From Streptomyces lienomycini (GTDB lineage: Bacteria > Actinomycetota > Actinomycetes > Streptomycetales > Streptomycetaceae): a DNA stretch of 64,000 nt. The notes beneath the pieces are model-generated. The model did no database searches and had not been told where the DNA came from. It worked only from the letters and a program-made list of their open reading frames with translations. This document shows, one piece after another, positions 1 through 9,141 of this stretch. A program made the translations under genes and the position numbers. The stretch's first letter is position 1; each line of letters starts with the position of its first letter. The DNA is taken from NCBI RefSeq assembly GCF_027947595.1, contig NZ_CP116257.1, positions 7,500,001 to 7,564,000 on the forward strand, given 5' to 3'.

Positions 1-180
1 GGGTCACGCGCCGGTGCGTTCAGCGGTCGGCCGACGTTTGACCCCAAACAGCTGCGGATCCTTGAGCTGCGGTATGGGACGATCCGGGCGCAGGCTCTCA
101 CTCCTCGGGAGTCGCTGGCCTTCATCGAGCAGTTCTGGGAGAGACATGATCTGCAAGGCTTCTACCGAGGACGTTTCTGA
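1..180 (+). CDS. C-terminal end of an XRE-family regulator (DUF5753)
   Basis: Open from the first base in frame 1 and closed by TGA at 178-180; the start lies outside the window. The last residues (LRYGTIRAQALTPRESLAFI followed by EQFWERH) look like the end of the DUF5753 ligand-like domain of Streptomyces XRE regulators. These usually have an N-terminal helix-turn-helix and are encoded just before a DUF397 protein, as here: the DUF397 start at 146 lies inside this gene, a 35-base overlap. The HTH itself cannot be seen. The target is unknown; such pairs are thought to act as regulator and antagonist. Confidence 0.7.
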   Translation, partial: GSRAGAFSGRPTFDPKQLRILELRYGTIRAQALTPRESLAFIEQFWERHDLQGFYRGRF

Positions 181-355
181 ACTGGCCTGGTTCAAGAGCA
201 GCTACAGCGACGGCCCCGATGGCGACTCCTGCGTGGAGATCGCGATAGCCCCCGGCCTTATCCACGTCCGCGACTCCAAGAACGTGACAGGACCCCGGCT
301 CGCCCTCGTGCCGGACGCCTGGACGAGCTTCGTGACCTACGCGTCGGACCACTGA
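146..355 (+). CDS. DUF397 domain protein
   Basis: A 69-residue protein. The segment WFKSSYSDGPDGDSCVEIA followed by HVRDSKN is the DUF397 signature, filling almost the whole protein. The ATG at 146 sits a few bases after a GGGAGA ribosome-binding sequence and overlaps the end of the upstream DUF5753/XRE gene, so the two are translationally coupled. Small DUF397 proteins in Streptomyces are often partners or antagonists of the adjacent XRE regulator (BldB-like in concept). A second XRE/DUF397 pair lies at 50.1-51.3 kb. Confidence 0.9.
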   Translation: MICKASTEDVSELAWFKSSYSDGPDGDSCVEIAIAPGLIHVRDSKNVTGPRLALVPDAWTSFVTYASDH

Positions 356-369
356 CGCGACAACCGCGC

Positions 370-405
370 GTGCCCCGCCCCCGGTCGTCGCCGGGGACGG
401 GGCAC
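370..405. terminator. Bidirectional hairpin terminator
   Basis: Inverted repeat of 15 bp with one mismatch (GTGCCCCG...CGGGGCAC outer arms) and a TCGTCG loop. It lies between the convergent DUF397 and DoxX-family genes, where a shared terminator is expected. Confidence 0.75.
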
Positions 406-417
406 GGGTTGGGCCGG

Positions 418-2151
418 CTAGCCCAGGAGGCCGCCGACCAGGCGGCCGCCCGGCTCTCCGGTGGAGGAGGAACCGCCGCCGTCGTCGTTGCCGGTGCTGC
501 CGGTCGAGCCTCCGGTGCCGCCCGTCGAGGCGCCGCCGGACGTCGGGCCCGCCGTGGTGCTCGGTGCCCGGTCGGCCGGGGTGGACTGCCGGGGCGGGGC
601 CTGGCCGGTGGTGCCCTGGGTCTGGCTGGGCATGCCGCCGCCGGTGGTGGCCGTGCCGCTGTCGCGGGTGGCTCCCGGAGTGGTCGCCGCGTCCTTGGAG
701 GGGGTGGAGCCCGCCTCGCCGGTGGCGCCCCGGGTGGGTGAGGCGGAGGCCTCCGGGGTCTTCGGCTTGCGGGTGCCGGGCTCCTGCGGGAGCGGGGAGC
801 CGGGCAGTTCGTTGCGCGGGGCCTCGCCGGGCCCGGGGACGACCACGCGGTCGGCGTCCCGGACGGCGCCGCCCAGGACGGAGCCGGCGAGGAGGGTCAC
901 TCCGGCGACGAGGAACGTGATGAGGGCGCCGCGGCGCAGGACGTAGCGGCGCAGGTCCCAGATGTCGGAGCGGGGGCCGAGCCGGCGCCAGGCGCTGCCC
1001 GCGAGCCTGCCGTCCACGGAGTAGACGGGCGCCCCGGCGATGATCAGCGGCGACCAGGCGGCGAGGTAGATGATGTCGGGCGCGTCGTAGACGGGGACGC
1101 TCTTCCAGCTGACGGTGACGAGGAGCGCGGCGGACAGCGTCGCGCCGACGACGGCGGCGACGCGCTGCCAGCAGCCGAGGACGGTGAGGACGCCCACCAG
1201 CACCTGGAGGAAGGCGATGACCAGCCCGGCGCCCACCGGGTGGGCGAGGGCGAACTGGCGCAGCGGCTCGGCGACGTCCCAGGGGTGCAGGGTGTTGAGC
1301 CACTTGACCATGGAGCCGCGCTCGCCGCCGTCGAAGTAGACGGGGTCGCAGAGCTTGCCCATGCCGGCGTAGATGGAGATGAAGCCGAGGAAGACGCGCA
1401 GGGGGAGCAGGACGACGCCGAGGTTCATGCGGCGGCCGGGGAAGTAGGCGTGCCGCGCGGGGTCGTCGGAGCGGCGCCTGCTGCGGGGCTCACCCCGTTC
1501 GGGGTCGTCGCCGTAGCCGTCGGTGCCGTCGTAGCCGGTCTCGAAGTCCTCCGCGCCGTAGCCGGGTTCGCCGTAACCGGGTTCGCCGTGGCCCGGTCCG
1601 CCGTAGGCGGGCTCGTCGTAGGCGCTGCCGACCGTGCGCATGGCGGGCAGCAGCCGGGTGCCGTCGGGGAGGGGGCCGCGCTGGGCGCCGACGAGGGGGG
1701 TCTCCAGCGTCTGGGTGGCGGGGCCGCCGTCGTCGTAGCCGAGGGGGCCGCCGTCGACGCCGACCCGCGGGATGACCTGGGTGGCTCCGGCGTCGGCGGT
1801 GAGGTCGACGGCCGGGTCGTCGGTGTGGTGACCGGCTCCGGCGCGCACCGCCTGGAGCAGTCGGTGCGCTCCGGTGTCGTCCGGGTCGGACCGCCCGCTC
1901 CACACGACGGCGCGGCGGCGGCCCGCGGCGGGCACGCGGGCGGTGTTCTGGGTGGCGCTCAGGTGCCGCGCGATCCGCGGGGACTGGGTCCGCCGCGCGG
2001 AGGCACCGAACTGCACGCGGAAACTCGCGTGGTTGACGATGACCTGGGCCGGATCGCTCGGCACCTTCACCATGCTCAGCGCGGGAGCGTCGTCGTATCC
2101 CGACGAGCGGTCCCCCGTGGGTGTGCGGGGTGTTCTGGTGTCCACACTCAT
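418..2151 (-). CDS. DoxX family membrane protein with long N-terminal extension
   Basis: 577 residues. The first 240 are hydrophilic and low-complexity, including GYGEPGYG repeats near residues 185-205. Residues about 243-410 hold four hydrophobic segments in the DoxX arrangement (start VVLLPLRVFLGFISIYAG, then a GxGK-like GMGKL). Another membrane segment near 435-455 and a Ser/Thr/Pro/Gly-rich tail follow. DoxX proteins are small inner-membrane proteins sometimes tied to redox or thiol balance; here the domain sits in a much larger actinobacterial protein. The ATG at 2151 is the first good start. It is the last gene of the leftward block from carD. Confidence 0.75.
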   Translation of the reverse strand: MSVDTRTPRTPTGDRSSGYDDAPALSMVKVPSDPAQVIVNHASFRVQFGASARRTQSPRIARHLSATQNTARVPAAGRRRAVVWSGRSDPDDTGAHRLLQAVRAGAGHHTDDPAVDLTADAGATQVIPRVGVDGGPLGYDDGGPATQTLETPLVGAQRGPLPDGTRLLPAMRTVGSAYDEPAYGGPGHGEPGYGEPGYGAEDFETGYDGTDGYGDDPERGEPRSRRRSDDPARHAYFPGRRMNLGVVLLPLRVFLGFISIYAGMGKLCDPVYFDGGERGSMVKWLNTLHPWDVAEPLRQFALAHPVGAGLVIAFLQVLVGVLTVLGCWQRVAAVVGATLSAALLVTVSWKSVPVYDAPDIIYLAAWSPLIIAGAPVYSVDGRLAGSAWRRLGPRSDIWDLRRYVLRRGALITFLVAGVTLLAGSVLGGAVRDADRVVVPGPGEAPRNELPGSPLPQEPGTRKPKTPEASASPTRGATGEAGSTPSKDAATTPGATRDSGTATTGGGMPSQTQGTTGQAPPRQSTPADRAPSTTAGPTSGGASTGGTGGSTGSTGNDDGGGSSSTGEPGGRLVGGLLG

Positions 2152-2268
2152 CTAACCGAGTGACGTGTCGTTAGGACACTGCCTTGACCGACCCGATCTG
2201 TCCGGACCGCGTCAAGCATGTCGGGACAGCCTCGAACACCCCGTTTGAGCTATGCGGCGAACGTCCGT

Positions 2269-3213
2269 TCAGGAGCGTCGGCGCGACGCCTCGTACAGCA
2301 CGATCCCCGCCGCGACACCGGCGTTCAGCGACTCGGCGCCGCCGGGCATCGGGATGCGGACCCGGACGTCGCACGTCTCGCCGACCAGTCGCGACAGGCC
2401 CTTGCCCTCGCTGCCGACGACGATGACCACGGGGCCGCCCAGGGCCTCCACGTCACCCAGCTCGGCCTCGCCGTCGGCGGCGAGGCCGACGACCGTGATC
2501 CCGGCCTTCTGGTACGTCTCCAGCGCCCGCGTGAGGTTGGTGGCGCGGGCCACCGGCGTACGGGCGGCCGTGCCGGCGGACGTCTTCCAGGCGCCCGCCG
2601 TCATGCCGGCCGCGCGCCGCTCGGGCACGACGACGCCGTGGCCGCCGAAGGCGGAGACGGAGCGGACGACGGCGCCGAGGTTGCGCGGGTCGGTCACGCC
2701 GTCGAGGGCGACGATCAGCGGGTCGGCGCCCTCGTCGTGGGCGGCGGCGACCAGGTCCTCGGGGTGCGCGTACTCGTACGGCGGCACCTGGAGGACGAGA
2801 CCCTGGTGGTTCAGCCCGTTGGTCATCCGGTCCAGCTCGGGACGCGGCGCCTCCATCAGGTTGATCCCGCCGCGCTCGGCGGCGAGCTGGAGGGCCTCGC
2901 GCACCCGCTCGTCGTTGTCGATGAACTGCTGGACGTAGAGCGTGGAGGCGGGCACGCCCTCGCGCAGTGCCTCGTAGACCGGGTTGCGGCCGACGACCAG
3001 TTCGGACGTCGACCGGCCGCCGCCGCGCCGCTGCTGCGGACGGCCGCCCGTGGTGCGGCGGGCCTTCGCGTTGGCGGCGCGCTGCTTGGCGTGCCCCTTG
3101 CGCATCTCGGCGGGGGGCGTCGGCCCCTTGCCTTCCAGGCCCCGGCGTCGCTTGCCGCCGCTGCCGACCTGCGCGCCCTTCTTGCCGGACATGCGGCGGT
3201 TGTTCGCGGCCAT
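2269..3213 (-). CDS. rlmB: 23S rRNA (guanosine-2'-O-)-methyltransferase RlmB (TrmH family)
   Basis: 314 residues. A basic Lys/Arg/Gly-rich N-terminal tail (about 1-68) precedes the substrate-binding domain ([11 protein letters not shown]) and the SPOUT methyltransferase domain. The three TrmH motifs are present: [11 protein letters not shown] near 170, [12 protein letters not shown] near 260, and [16 protein letters not shown] near 285. The enzyme methylates the 2'-O of a guanosine in domain V of 23S rRNA using S-adenosylmethionine. The ATG at 3213 follows a GGAG-containing leader. It lies downstream of cysS on the same strand, the usual actinobacterial order cysS-rlmB. Confidence 0.93.
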   Translation of the reverse strand: MAANNRRMSGKKGAQVGSGGKRRRGLEGKGPTPPAEMRKGHAKQRAANAKARRTTGGRPQQRRGGGRSTSELVVGRNPVYEALREGVPASTLYVQQFIDNDERVREALQLAAERGGINLMEAPRPELDRMTNGLNHQGLVLQVPPYEYAHPEDLVAAAHDEGADPLIVALDGVTDPRNLGAVVRSVSAFGGHGVVVPERRAAGMTAGAWKTSAGTAARTPVARATNLTRALETYQKAGITVVGLAADGEAELGDVEALGGPVVIVVGSEGKGLSRLVGETCDVRVRIPMPGGAESLNAGVAAGIVLYEASRRRS

Positions 3214-3334
3214 GAGTTACCTGTCTCCGCTCTCTACGGGAGTGTGCGTCGTACGTGCGTCTTATGCAGTGTGCCGCCCGGAGGGCCGGGCGGCACAATC
3301 GATCTACGGGCTCGGATCTCGCCGCCCCGCCGGA

Positions 3335-4735
3335 TCAGCGGGAGCCGAGGCTCCAGCGGGGCCCCTGCGGGCCGTCCTCGATGACCAGTCCGGACTGCCC
3401 GAGCCGGTCGCGGATGGCGTCGGCCGTGGCCCAGTCCTTCCGCGCCCGCGCGGACTCGCGCTGGTCGAGCACGAGCCGTACGAGGTCGTCGACGACGTGC
3501 CGCAGGTCCTCGCCCTGCTCCTGCTCCCCGGCCCACCGCGCGTCCAGCGGGTCCAGGCCCAGCACGCCGAGCATGGCGCGCACCTCGGCGAGCCGCGCCA
3601 CGGCGGCGTCCTTGTCGTCGGCGGCCAGCGCGCTGTTGCCCTGCCGGACGGTGGTGTGCACGATCGCGAGCGCCTGCGGGACGCCCAGGTCGTCGTCCAT
3701 CGCCTCGGCGAAGGCGGGCGGTACCTCGGCGGCCGGCTCGACGGTCCGGCCGGCCAGCTCGGTGACGCGCTGCACGAAGCCCTCGATCCGCGCGTACGCC
3801 GACTCGGCCTCGCGCAGCGACTCCTCGCTGTACTCGATGGTGGAGCGGTAGTGCGGGGTGCCGAGGTAGTACCGCAGCACGACCGGGCGCCACTGCTTGA
3901 CCATCTCGCTCACGAGCACGCTGTTGCCGAGCGACTTCGACATCTTCTCGCCGCTCATGGTGACCCAGGCGTTGTGCACCCAGTACCGGGCGAAGGCGTC
4001 GCCGAAGCCCTTGGCCTGGGCGATCTCGTTCTCGTGGTGCGGGAAGATCAGGTCGATCCCGCCCCCGTGGATGTCGAACTCGCTGCCCAGGTACTTGTGC
4101 GCCATCGCGGAGCACTCCAGGTGCCAGCCGGGCCGTCCCCGCCCCCACGGCGTCTCCCAGCTCGGCTCCCCGGGCTTGGCCGCCTTCCACATGGCGAAGT
4201 CCCGCGGGTCCCGCTTGCCGGTCTCGCCTTCTCCGGCGGGCTGGCGCAGCTCGTCGAGGTCCTGGTTGGACAGGGAGAGGTACCCGGGCAGGGACCGTAC
4301 GTCGAAGTAGACGTTGCCCTCGGCCTCGTAGGCGTGCCCGCGCTCGATGAGGCCGCGCATCATCTCGACCATCTCGGTGATGTGGCCGGTGGCGCGCGGC
4401 TCGTAGGTGGGCGGCAGGCAGCCGAGGGCGTCGTAGGCGTCGTTGAACGCCCGTTCGTTCTCGTAGCCGATGGACCACCAGGGGCGGTTCTGCTGCTCCG
4501 CCTTCCTGATGATCTTGTCGTCGATGTCGGTGACGTTGCGGATGAAGGTGACGTCGTAGCCGCGGTACGCGAACCAGCGGCGCATGATGTCGAAGTTCAG
4601 TCCGGACCGGATGTGCCCGATGTGCGGGGCGGCCTGCACGGTGGCGCCACACAGGTAGATCGAGACGCAGCCCGGCGTGAGGGGGGCGAAGTCACGGATC
4701 TGCCGGGCGCTGGTGTCGTACAGCCGAATAGTCAC
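3335..4735 (-). CDS. cysS: Cysteinyl-tRNA synthetase
   Basis: 466 residues from a GTG at 4735, which gives the family's usual start [14 protein letters not shown]; a start 13 codons upstream is open but adds an unlikely leader. The class I HIGH motif (PHIGHIRSG) is near residue 35 and KMSKS ([11 protein letters not shown]) near 265. The zinc ligand region (CGATVQ) at the N-terminus and [12 protein letters not shown] in mid-protein are typical. It charges tRNA-Cys in the cytoplasm. The C-terminal DALR and anticodon-binding region is complete. It is followed by rlmB. Confidence 0.96.
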   Translation of the reverse strand: MTIRLYDTSARQIRDFAPLTPGCVSIYLCGATVQAAPHIGHIRSGLNFDIMRRWFAYRGYDVTFIRNVTDIDDKIIRKAEQQNRPWWSIGYENERAFNDAYDALGCLPPTYEPRATGHITEMVEMMRGLIERGHAYEAEGNVYFDVRSLPGYLSLSNQDLDELRQPAGEGETGKRDPRDFAMWKAAKPGEPSWETPWGRGRPGWHLECSAMAHKYLGSEFDIHGGGIDLIFPHHENEIAQAKGFGDAFARYWVHNAWVTMSGEKMSKSLGNSVLVSEMVKQWRPVVLRYYLGTPHYRSTIEYSEESLREAESAYARIEGFVQRVTELAGRTVEPAAEVPPAFAEAMDDDLGVPQALAIVHTTVRQGNSALAADDKDAAVARLAEVRAMLGVLGLDPLDARWAGEQEQGEDLRHVVDDLVRLVLDQRESARARKDWATADAIRDRLGQSGLVIEDGPQGPRWSLGSR

Positions 4736-4856
4736 GAGTCCAGGGTAGTAGGCCCCGGGCAGTGCCCAGGGCACACGGCCCGCGTTGTTGCGGGACCGCG
4801 ACCGTGGCGGGCGACGCGGAACGCCCCCGCCCTCCTGCCGCGCTTCTACCGCACTC

Positions 4857-5375
4857 CTACCGGCCGCCGTCCTGGGCGACCCGCACGACCAGCGCCGTGG
4901 CCACCGCCATCAGTCCCTCGCCCCGCCCCGGGAAGCCCAGCCCGTCCGTCGTCGCGCCCGACACGGACACCGGCGCCCCCACAGCGGCGGAGAGAACCTG
5001 CTGCGCCTCGTCCCGCCGCTTGCCGACCTTGGGCCGGTCCCCCACCACCTGCACCGCGACGTTCCCGATCCGGAACCCGGCCGCCCGCACGATCCGGGCC
5101 GCCTCCGTCAGCAGCGTCACACCGGACGCGCCGGACCACTCGGGCCGTCCGGTACCGAAGTGCTGCCCCAGGTCGCCGAGCCCGGCCGCGGAGAACAGCG
5201 CGTTGCACGCCGCGTGCGCGACGACGTCCGCGTCGGAGTGCCCGGCGAGCCCGGTCCCCTGGCCCTCCCACTTCAGGCCGGCGCACCACAGTTCACGCCC
5301 GTCCTCGAAGGCGTGGATGTCCGTACCGATCCCGACCTGCGGCAGCGGCGGCTGCCCGTTCGTCTCAGAATCCAT
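4857..5375 (-). CDS. ispF: 2-C-methyl-D-erythritol 2,4-cyclodiphosphate synthase
   Basis: 172 residues. It makes the cyclic diphosphate in the non-mevalonate isoprenoid pathway. The metal-binding Asp-x-His is in GIGTDIHAF (D19, H21), and [13 protein letters not shown] supplies the other conserved histidine (H54). The C-terminal [13 protein letters not shown] is the IspF signature. The start overlaps the end of ispD by 11 bases, so the two steps are translationally coupled. Length is normal for the family. Confidence 0.96.
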   Translation of the reverse strand: MDSETNGQPPLPQVGIGTDIHAFEDGRELWCAGLKWEGQGTGLAGHSDADVVAHAACNALFSAAGLGDLGQHFGTGRPEWSGASGVTLLTEAARIVRAAGFRIGNVAVQVVGDRPKVGKRRDEAQQVLSAAVGAPVSVSGATTDGLGFPGRGEGLMAVATALVVRVAQDGGR

Positions 5376-6165
5376 CGTTGAGCCTCCTGCGCGCCAGTAC
5401 CGCCTCCGCGAGCACCAGATCGAGCGGGCGCGTCACCTTGAACGCCTCCTCGTGCCCCGGCACCACCACCACCGCGAGCCCGAGCTGCTCGACCATGCTC
5501 GCGTCGTCGGTGACGTCGCCGGTCACCGTCCCGTGGGCCCGCACCAGCGTCCCGCGGTCGAAGCCCTGCGGCGTCTGCACCGCACGCAGCCGCGCCCGCT
5601 CGGGCGTGGCCACCACCCGCTCCGGCCCCCCCGGCGCCGTCGCGGGCTCGACCTGCTTGACCGTGTCGGCGAGCGGCACCGCGGGCACGACGGCGGGCGC
5701 CCCCTCCCGTACGGCGTCGATCACGGCGTCCACGGTGTCCACCGGCACCAGGGGCCGGGCGGCGTCGTGCACGAGGACGATGTCGTACTCGGGCGGCAGC
5801 GCGTCCAGTCCCAGCCGTACGGACTCCTGCCGGGTCTCGCCGCCGGGCACCACGAGGAAGTCCGTGCGCTCGGGCAGCACGTGCGCGTCGAGGAGGCTCC
5901 TGACCTCGGCCGCACCGTCGGGCGGAGCGACGACCAGGACGAGGGAGACCCCGCGGGAGGCGGCCATCGCCCGCACCGCGTGGATGAGCATGGGCGTGCC
6001 GCCCAGCGCGCGCAGCGCCTTGGGTGCGCCGGGGCCGAGTCGCACGCCGCGCCCGGCGGCCGGGATCACGGCGGCGGTCCTGCCGTGCGTACGGTGCTCG
6101 GCGGACGTGTCGGCGGACGTCCCACCGGGCGTCTCGGCGGGCGAGGGACGCGATTCGTCAGACAT
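5365..6165 (-). CDS. ispD: 2-C-methyl-D-erythritol 4-phosphate cytidylyltransferase
   Basis: 266 residues with about 30 non-conserved N-terminal residues before the nucleotide-binding loop [31 protein letters not shown] near residue 135, TPQGFDR, and TDDASMVE are the other IspD signatures. It couples CTP to MEP in the non-mevalonate isoprenoid pathway. It lies directly upstream of and overlaps ispF, and it follows carD on the same strand with a 300-base gap (6166-6472) in which I see no gene. Confidence 0.95.
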   Translation of the reverse strand: MSDESRPSPAETPGGTSADTSAEHRTHGRTAAVIPAAGRGVRLGPGAPKALRALGGTPMLIHAVRAMAASRGVSLVLVVAPPDGAAEVRSLLDAHVLPERTDFLVVPGGETRQESVRLGLDALPPEYDIVLVHDAARPLVPVDTVDAVIDAVREGAPAVVPAVPLADTVKQVEPATAPGGPERVVATPERARLRAVQTPQGFDRGTLVRAHGTVTGDVTDDASMVEQLGLAVVVVPGHEEAFKVTRPLDLVLAEAVLARRRLNDGF

Positions 6166-6472
6166 CGGTTCCTGTCAGGTTTGTGTGCTCGACCTAGTTG
6201 GGTATGGCCTCACCGTGCCGGGCGCGACGCCTTGACCGGACCCTTCCGTGACCCTGGTCGAGCCAGCAGCCCGGGCCCGGCACGCCAGGACCCGGGAAAA
6301 GCCTCCCGGGATGAGCGTACGAGGATCAACGGCGTGCGGAGTGCCGGACGCGGTGCACCGAGTTTTGGGTACGAACATGCCGCAGCGCCCGGCGACAGCA
6401 GAGTTGTCATCGGGCACCGCGGCATTTCAGTGCGCTGAACCGAGCGGGTGACGGTCGGCGCCTCGCCTCAGG

Positions 6473-6955
6473 TCAGGAGGCGAGCACCTCGTCGAGCAGG
6501 GCCTCCGCCTTGTCCTCGTTGGTGTTCTCCGCGAGAGCCAGCTCGCTCACCAGGATCTGGCGGGCCTTGGCGAGCATGCGCTTCTCACCTGCGGAGAGTC
6601 CGCGCTCGCGCTCCCGGCGCCACAGGTCGCGCACGACTTCCGCGACCTTGATGACGTCGCCGGAGGCGAGCTTCTCCAGGTTTGCCTTGTAACGACGCGA
6701 CCAGTTCGTGGGCTCCTCGGCGTACGGCGCGCGCAGCACCTCGAAGACCCGGTCCAGTCCGTCCTGACCGACCACATCACGCACGCCGACGAACTCCGCA
6801 TTGTCCGCTGGCACACGTACCGTCAGGTCGCCCTGGGCGACCTTCAGCACCAAGTAGGTCTTGTCCACGCCTTTGATCTGGCGAGTTTCGATAGCCTCGA
6901 TCAGCGCGGCCCCGTGATGGGGATAGACCACGGTGTCGCCAACCTTGAACGTCAT
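6473..6955 (-). CDS. carD: CarD/CdnL family RNA polymerase-binding transcription factor
   Basis: 160 residues, a typical length. The N-terminal Tudor-like RNA polymerase interaction domain begins [20 protein letters not shown]. The C-terminal helical domain carries the conserved tryptophan in NWSRRYKAN (about residue 85), which in mycobacterial CarD touches the promoter bubble. CarD stabilises open complexes at housekeeping promoters such as those for rRNA. The ATG at 6955 has a weak AGGTACC-type leader. It is first in the carD-ispD-ispF direction. Confidence 0.95.
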   Translation of the reverse strand: MTFKVGDTVVYPHHGAALIEAIETRQIKGVDKTYLVLKVAQGDLTVRVPADNAEFVGVRDVVGQDGLDRVFEVLRAPYAEEPTNWSRRYKANLEKLASGDVIKVAEVVRDLWRRERERGLSAGEKRMLAKARQILVSELALAENTNEDKAEALLDEVLAS

Positions 6956-7609
6956 GTGACAGGTACCCCTTCCGTGGCTATCCAGGGTAACACGGAAACG
7001 GCGTCTTCTGAATGGCGTTTTCGCAGGTCAGGGCATATCTCGGGGCTTGACAACAGCAACAGGAACGTGCTGCGACGGGCGAGCGGAAGAAAGTATTCGC
7101 AGGTCGGAGCGGCTCTTCAGGGCGGGCGAAACACGCACGTCACACACATCCGGAGCGCCCCCCACCTGCCCGAAGATCCCGATATGTCCGGTTCCATGCG
7201 TGCGACTTACGCTACTCCGTTCGGTGGCCGTGGCGGGGTTCCGGACGATTCCGGAATTGATCACCGGGCGTCTCGACCGGCCCGCCGGTGATCAATTCCC
7301 CGGCCGTCCGCGCATTCCTTCACGGAAATTTCGCGCACCGATCCACGACCCGTATGGCGGCGTCCTTCTACGGCGGACTTCATACGTGATTGCGGACGAC
7401 TGCGAGCCGCAAAACGACTCCGGGAAGGCCCCCCGCCCCGCCCCGCCCCGGCGCCCGCCCTACCGCCTGGCGGGCGAAGCCGGGCGTCTTCGGGGAGGGT
7501 CGGGTGCGGCGGCCCGGGAACGGCTCGGTAGCCTGAGGCCGCTGACAGCCACTTAGGGCGGCTTTATCCGTTGCCGCCACTCGCTCGAGTCCAAGGAGTT
7601 GCCGCCGCC
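6956..7609. other. Divergent intergenic region between carD and the lipoprotein gene
   Basis: About 650 bases with no convincing gene on either strand; the open frames here lack Streptomyces third-position G+C bias. It holds both divergent promoters and one striking element, a perfect inverted repeat at 7253-7299. The carD-proximal 120 bases are less G+C-rich than the surroundings. A C+G-only tract lies at 7430-7460. Confidence 0.6.
7253..7299. repeat. Perfect 15-bp inverted repeat with 17-base loop
   Basis: Arms GGAATTGATCACCGG (7253-7267) and CCGGTGATCAATTCC (7285-7299) match without error. The AATTGATCA core is unusually A+T-rich for this genome. No U-tract follows. It could be a terminator, a protein-binding site or an RNA hairpin. 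Confidence 0.7.
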
Positions 7610-8341
7610 GTGAGCCGGAGCCTTCGACGCGGTGCCCTCGCCGCCGCCGCCATCGCGTTCTCGATCGCCTCGCTCGCCGCGTGCGGCGCCGGTCACAACG
7701 CCCAGACGCTGGAGATCAAGCCGGACAACGCCGCGACGAGCGTCGGCGACATCAAGGTCCAGAACGCGGTCGTCATCACGCAGCCCGACCTGGAGTCGAC
7801 CGGCCCGGCCGTGGTCTCCGCCACCCTGTTCAACGGCGGCCGCACGGACCAGACCCTCGAGTCCGTCACCATCCCCGGCACCGGCAAGACCGCCGAGCTG
7901 AAGCCCGCCAAGGGCGAGAAGGGCGACCTGACCGTCCCGGCCGGGGGCTCCCTGGTCCTCGGCGGCGAGGGCAACGCCGCCGCCGTCCTGCCCAGCAGCC
8001 GCGAGGCGGTCCAGGACGGCAACGCGCAGAAGGTCACCTTCACCTTCAGCGAGACCGGCGAGGTGAGCCTGCGCGCCTTCGTCGTCCCCGCCGAGAGCTA
8101 CTTCGCCGAGTGGGGACCGAGCGACGTCCCGTCGACCCCGGGCGCGTCGGCGGAGCCCTCCGGTGACGCCTCCGGAGAGCCCTCCGGGGTGGCTTCCGGC
8201 GAGCCGGCCGACGGCGGCGAGGCCTCCGGCACCGCGGAGGGCGGCGAGACCGCCCCCGGGACCGATGCCGGGACCCCGACCGACGGCACCTCCGAGGAGA
8301 CGGGCACCGGCACCGAAGCGGGCACCGAAGCCGGTAACTGA
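7610..8341 (+). CDS. Secreted lipoprotein
   Basis: 243 residues from a GTG at 7610, chosen because AAGGAG lies 11 bases upstream. Arginines near the N-terminus precede a hydrophobic stretch (GALAAAAIAFSIASLAAC) ending in the lipobox LAAC, so the mature protein starts at a lipid-modified Cys. Residues about 40-160 look like an extracellular beta-sandwich (DUF461-like; NAVVITQPD). The last 70 residues are a Ser/Gly/Glu/Thr-rich linker with repeats such as EPSGDASGEPSG. Divergent from carD and convergent with phoP. Function unknown; exported and membrane-anchored by inference. Confidence 0.8.
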   Translation: MSRSLRRGALAAAAIAFSIASLAACGAGHNAQTLEIKPDNAATSVGDIKVQNAVVITQPDLESTGPAVVSATLFNGGRTDQTLESVTIPGTGKTAELKPAKGEKGDLTVPAGGSLVLGGEGNAAAVLPSSREAVQDGNAQKVTFTFSETGEVSLRAFVVPAESYFAEWGPSDVPSTPGASAEPSGDASGEPSGVASGEPADGGEASGTAEGGETAPGTDAGTPTDGTSEETGTGTEAGTEAGN

Positions 8342-8373
8342 GCACCGTAGGGACGTACGCGGGTACGCACATA

Positions 8374-8418
8374 CGCACGAAGGGCGGGACCTCTCGGAGA
8401 GGTCCCGCCCTTCGTGCG
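8374..8418. terminator. Perfect 22-bp bidirectional terminator
   Basis: The arms at 8374-8395 and 8397-8418 are exact complements around a single G, so the practical loop is the CTCGGAG turn. The stem contains AAGGGCGGGACC and its complement. It separates the convergent lipoprotein and phoP genes. Confidence 0.85.
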
Positions 8419-8460
8419 TGTCCGGCGGCTCACCGGGGGGCCGGTGGGCCGTGGGCCGGT

Positions 8461-9141
8461 CTACGGCTCGAACTTGTAACCGAGCCCCCGCACCGTCACC
8501 AGGTACCTCGGGGCGCCCGGGTCGGGCTCGATCTTGGCGCGCAGCCGCTTGACGTGGACGTCGAGGGTCTTGGTGTCACCGACGTAGTCGGCGCCCCACA
8601 CCCGGTCGATCAGCTGCATGCGGGTCAGCACGCGGCCGGCGTTGCGCAGCAGCATCTCCAGCAGGTCGAACTCCTTCAGCGGCAGGTCGATCTTGGTGCC
8701 GCCCACCGTCACCACGTGCCGGTCGACGTCCATGCGGACGGGCCCGGCCTCCAGCGCGGCGGGGGCGACCTCCTCCGGCTCGCCGCGGCGGCGCAGTACG
8801 GCACGGATGCGGGCGACCAGCTCGCGGGAGGAGAAGGGCTTGGTGACGTAGTCGTCGGCCCCTATCTCCAGCCCGACGACCTTGTCGATCTCGCTGTCCT
8901 TGGCGGTCACCATGATCACGGGGACGTTGGAGCGGCCGCGCAGCTGGCGGCAGACCTCGGTGCCCGGCAGGCCGGGCAGCATCAGGTCGAGGAGCACGAG
9001 GTCGGCGCCGTTGCGCTCGAACTCGTCGAGTCCGTCGGGGCCGGTGGTCGCGATGGCGACCTCGAAGCCCTCCTTGCGGAGCATGTACGACAGGGCGTCG
9101 GAGAAGGACTCCTCGTCCTCGACGACGAGCACACGGGTCAC
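8461..9141 (-). CDS. phoP: PhoP response regulator of phosphate starvation
   Basis: 226 residues from a GTG at 9141, preceded by GGAGG. The receiver domain starts VTRVLVVEDEESF, with the phospho-acceptor Asp in VLLDLMLPG (about D52), Thr in MVTAKDS and Lys in YVTKPFSS. The C-terminal OmpR-type winged helix carries TRMQLIDRVWG and the recognition helix DVHVKRLRAKIE. In Streptomyces PhoP activates phosphate scavenging and represses nitrogen and antibiotic genes. Its start overlaps the phoR stop by 4 bases (GTGA), so kinase and regulator are coupled. Confidence 0.95.
   Translation of the reverse strand: MTRVLVVEDEESFSDALSYMLRKEGFEVAIATTGPDGLDEFERNGADLVLLDLMLPGLPGTEVCRQLRGRSNVPVIMVTAKDSEIDKVVGLEIGADDYVTKPFSSRELVARIRAVLRRRGEPEEVAPAALEAGPVRMDVDRHVVTVGGTKIDLPLKEFDLLEMLLRNAGRVLTRMQLIDRVWGADYVGDTKTLDVHVKRLRAKIEPDPGAPRYLVTVRGLGYKFEP

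Noticed and set aside
2984..6235. Open frame of 1083 codons on the plus strand across rlmB, cysS, ispF and ispD
   Set aside because: It is antisense to well-identified genes and arises from the high third-position G+C of the real frames; the product is Arg/Pro/Val-rich nonsense.
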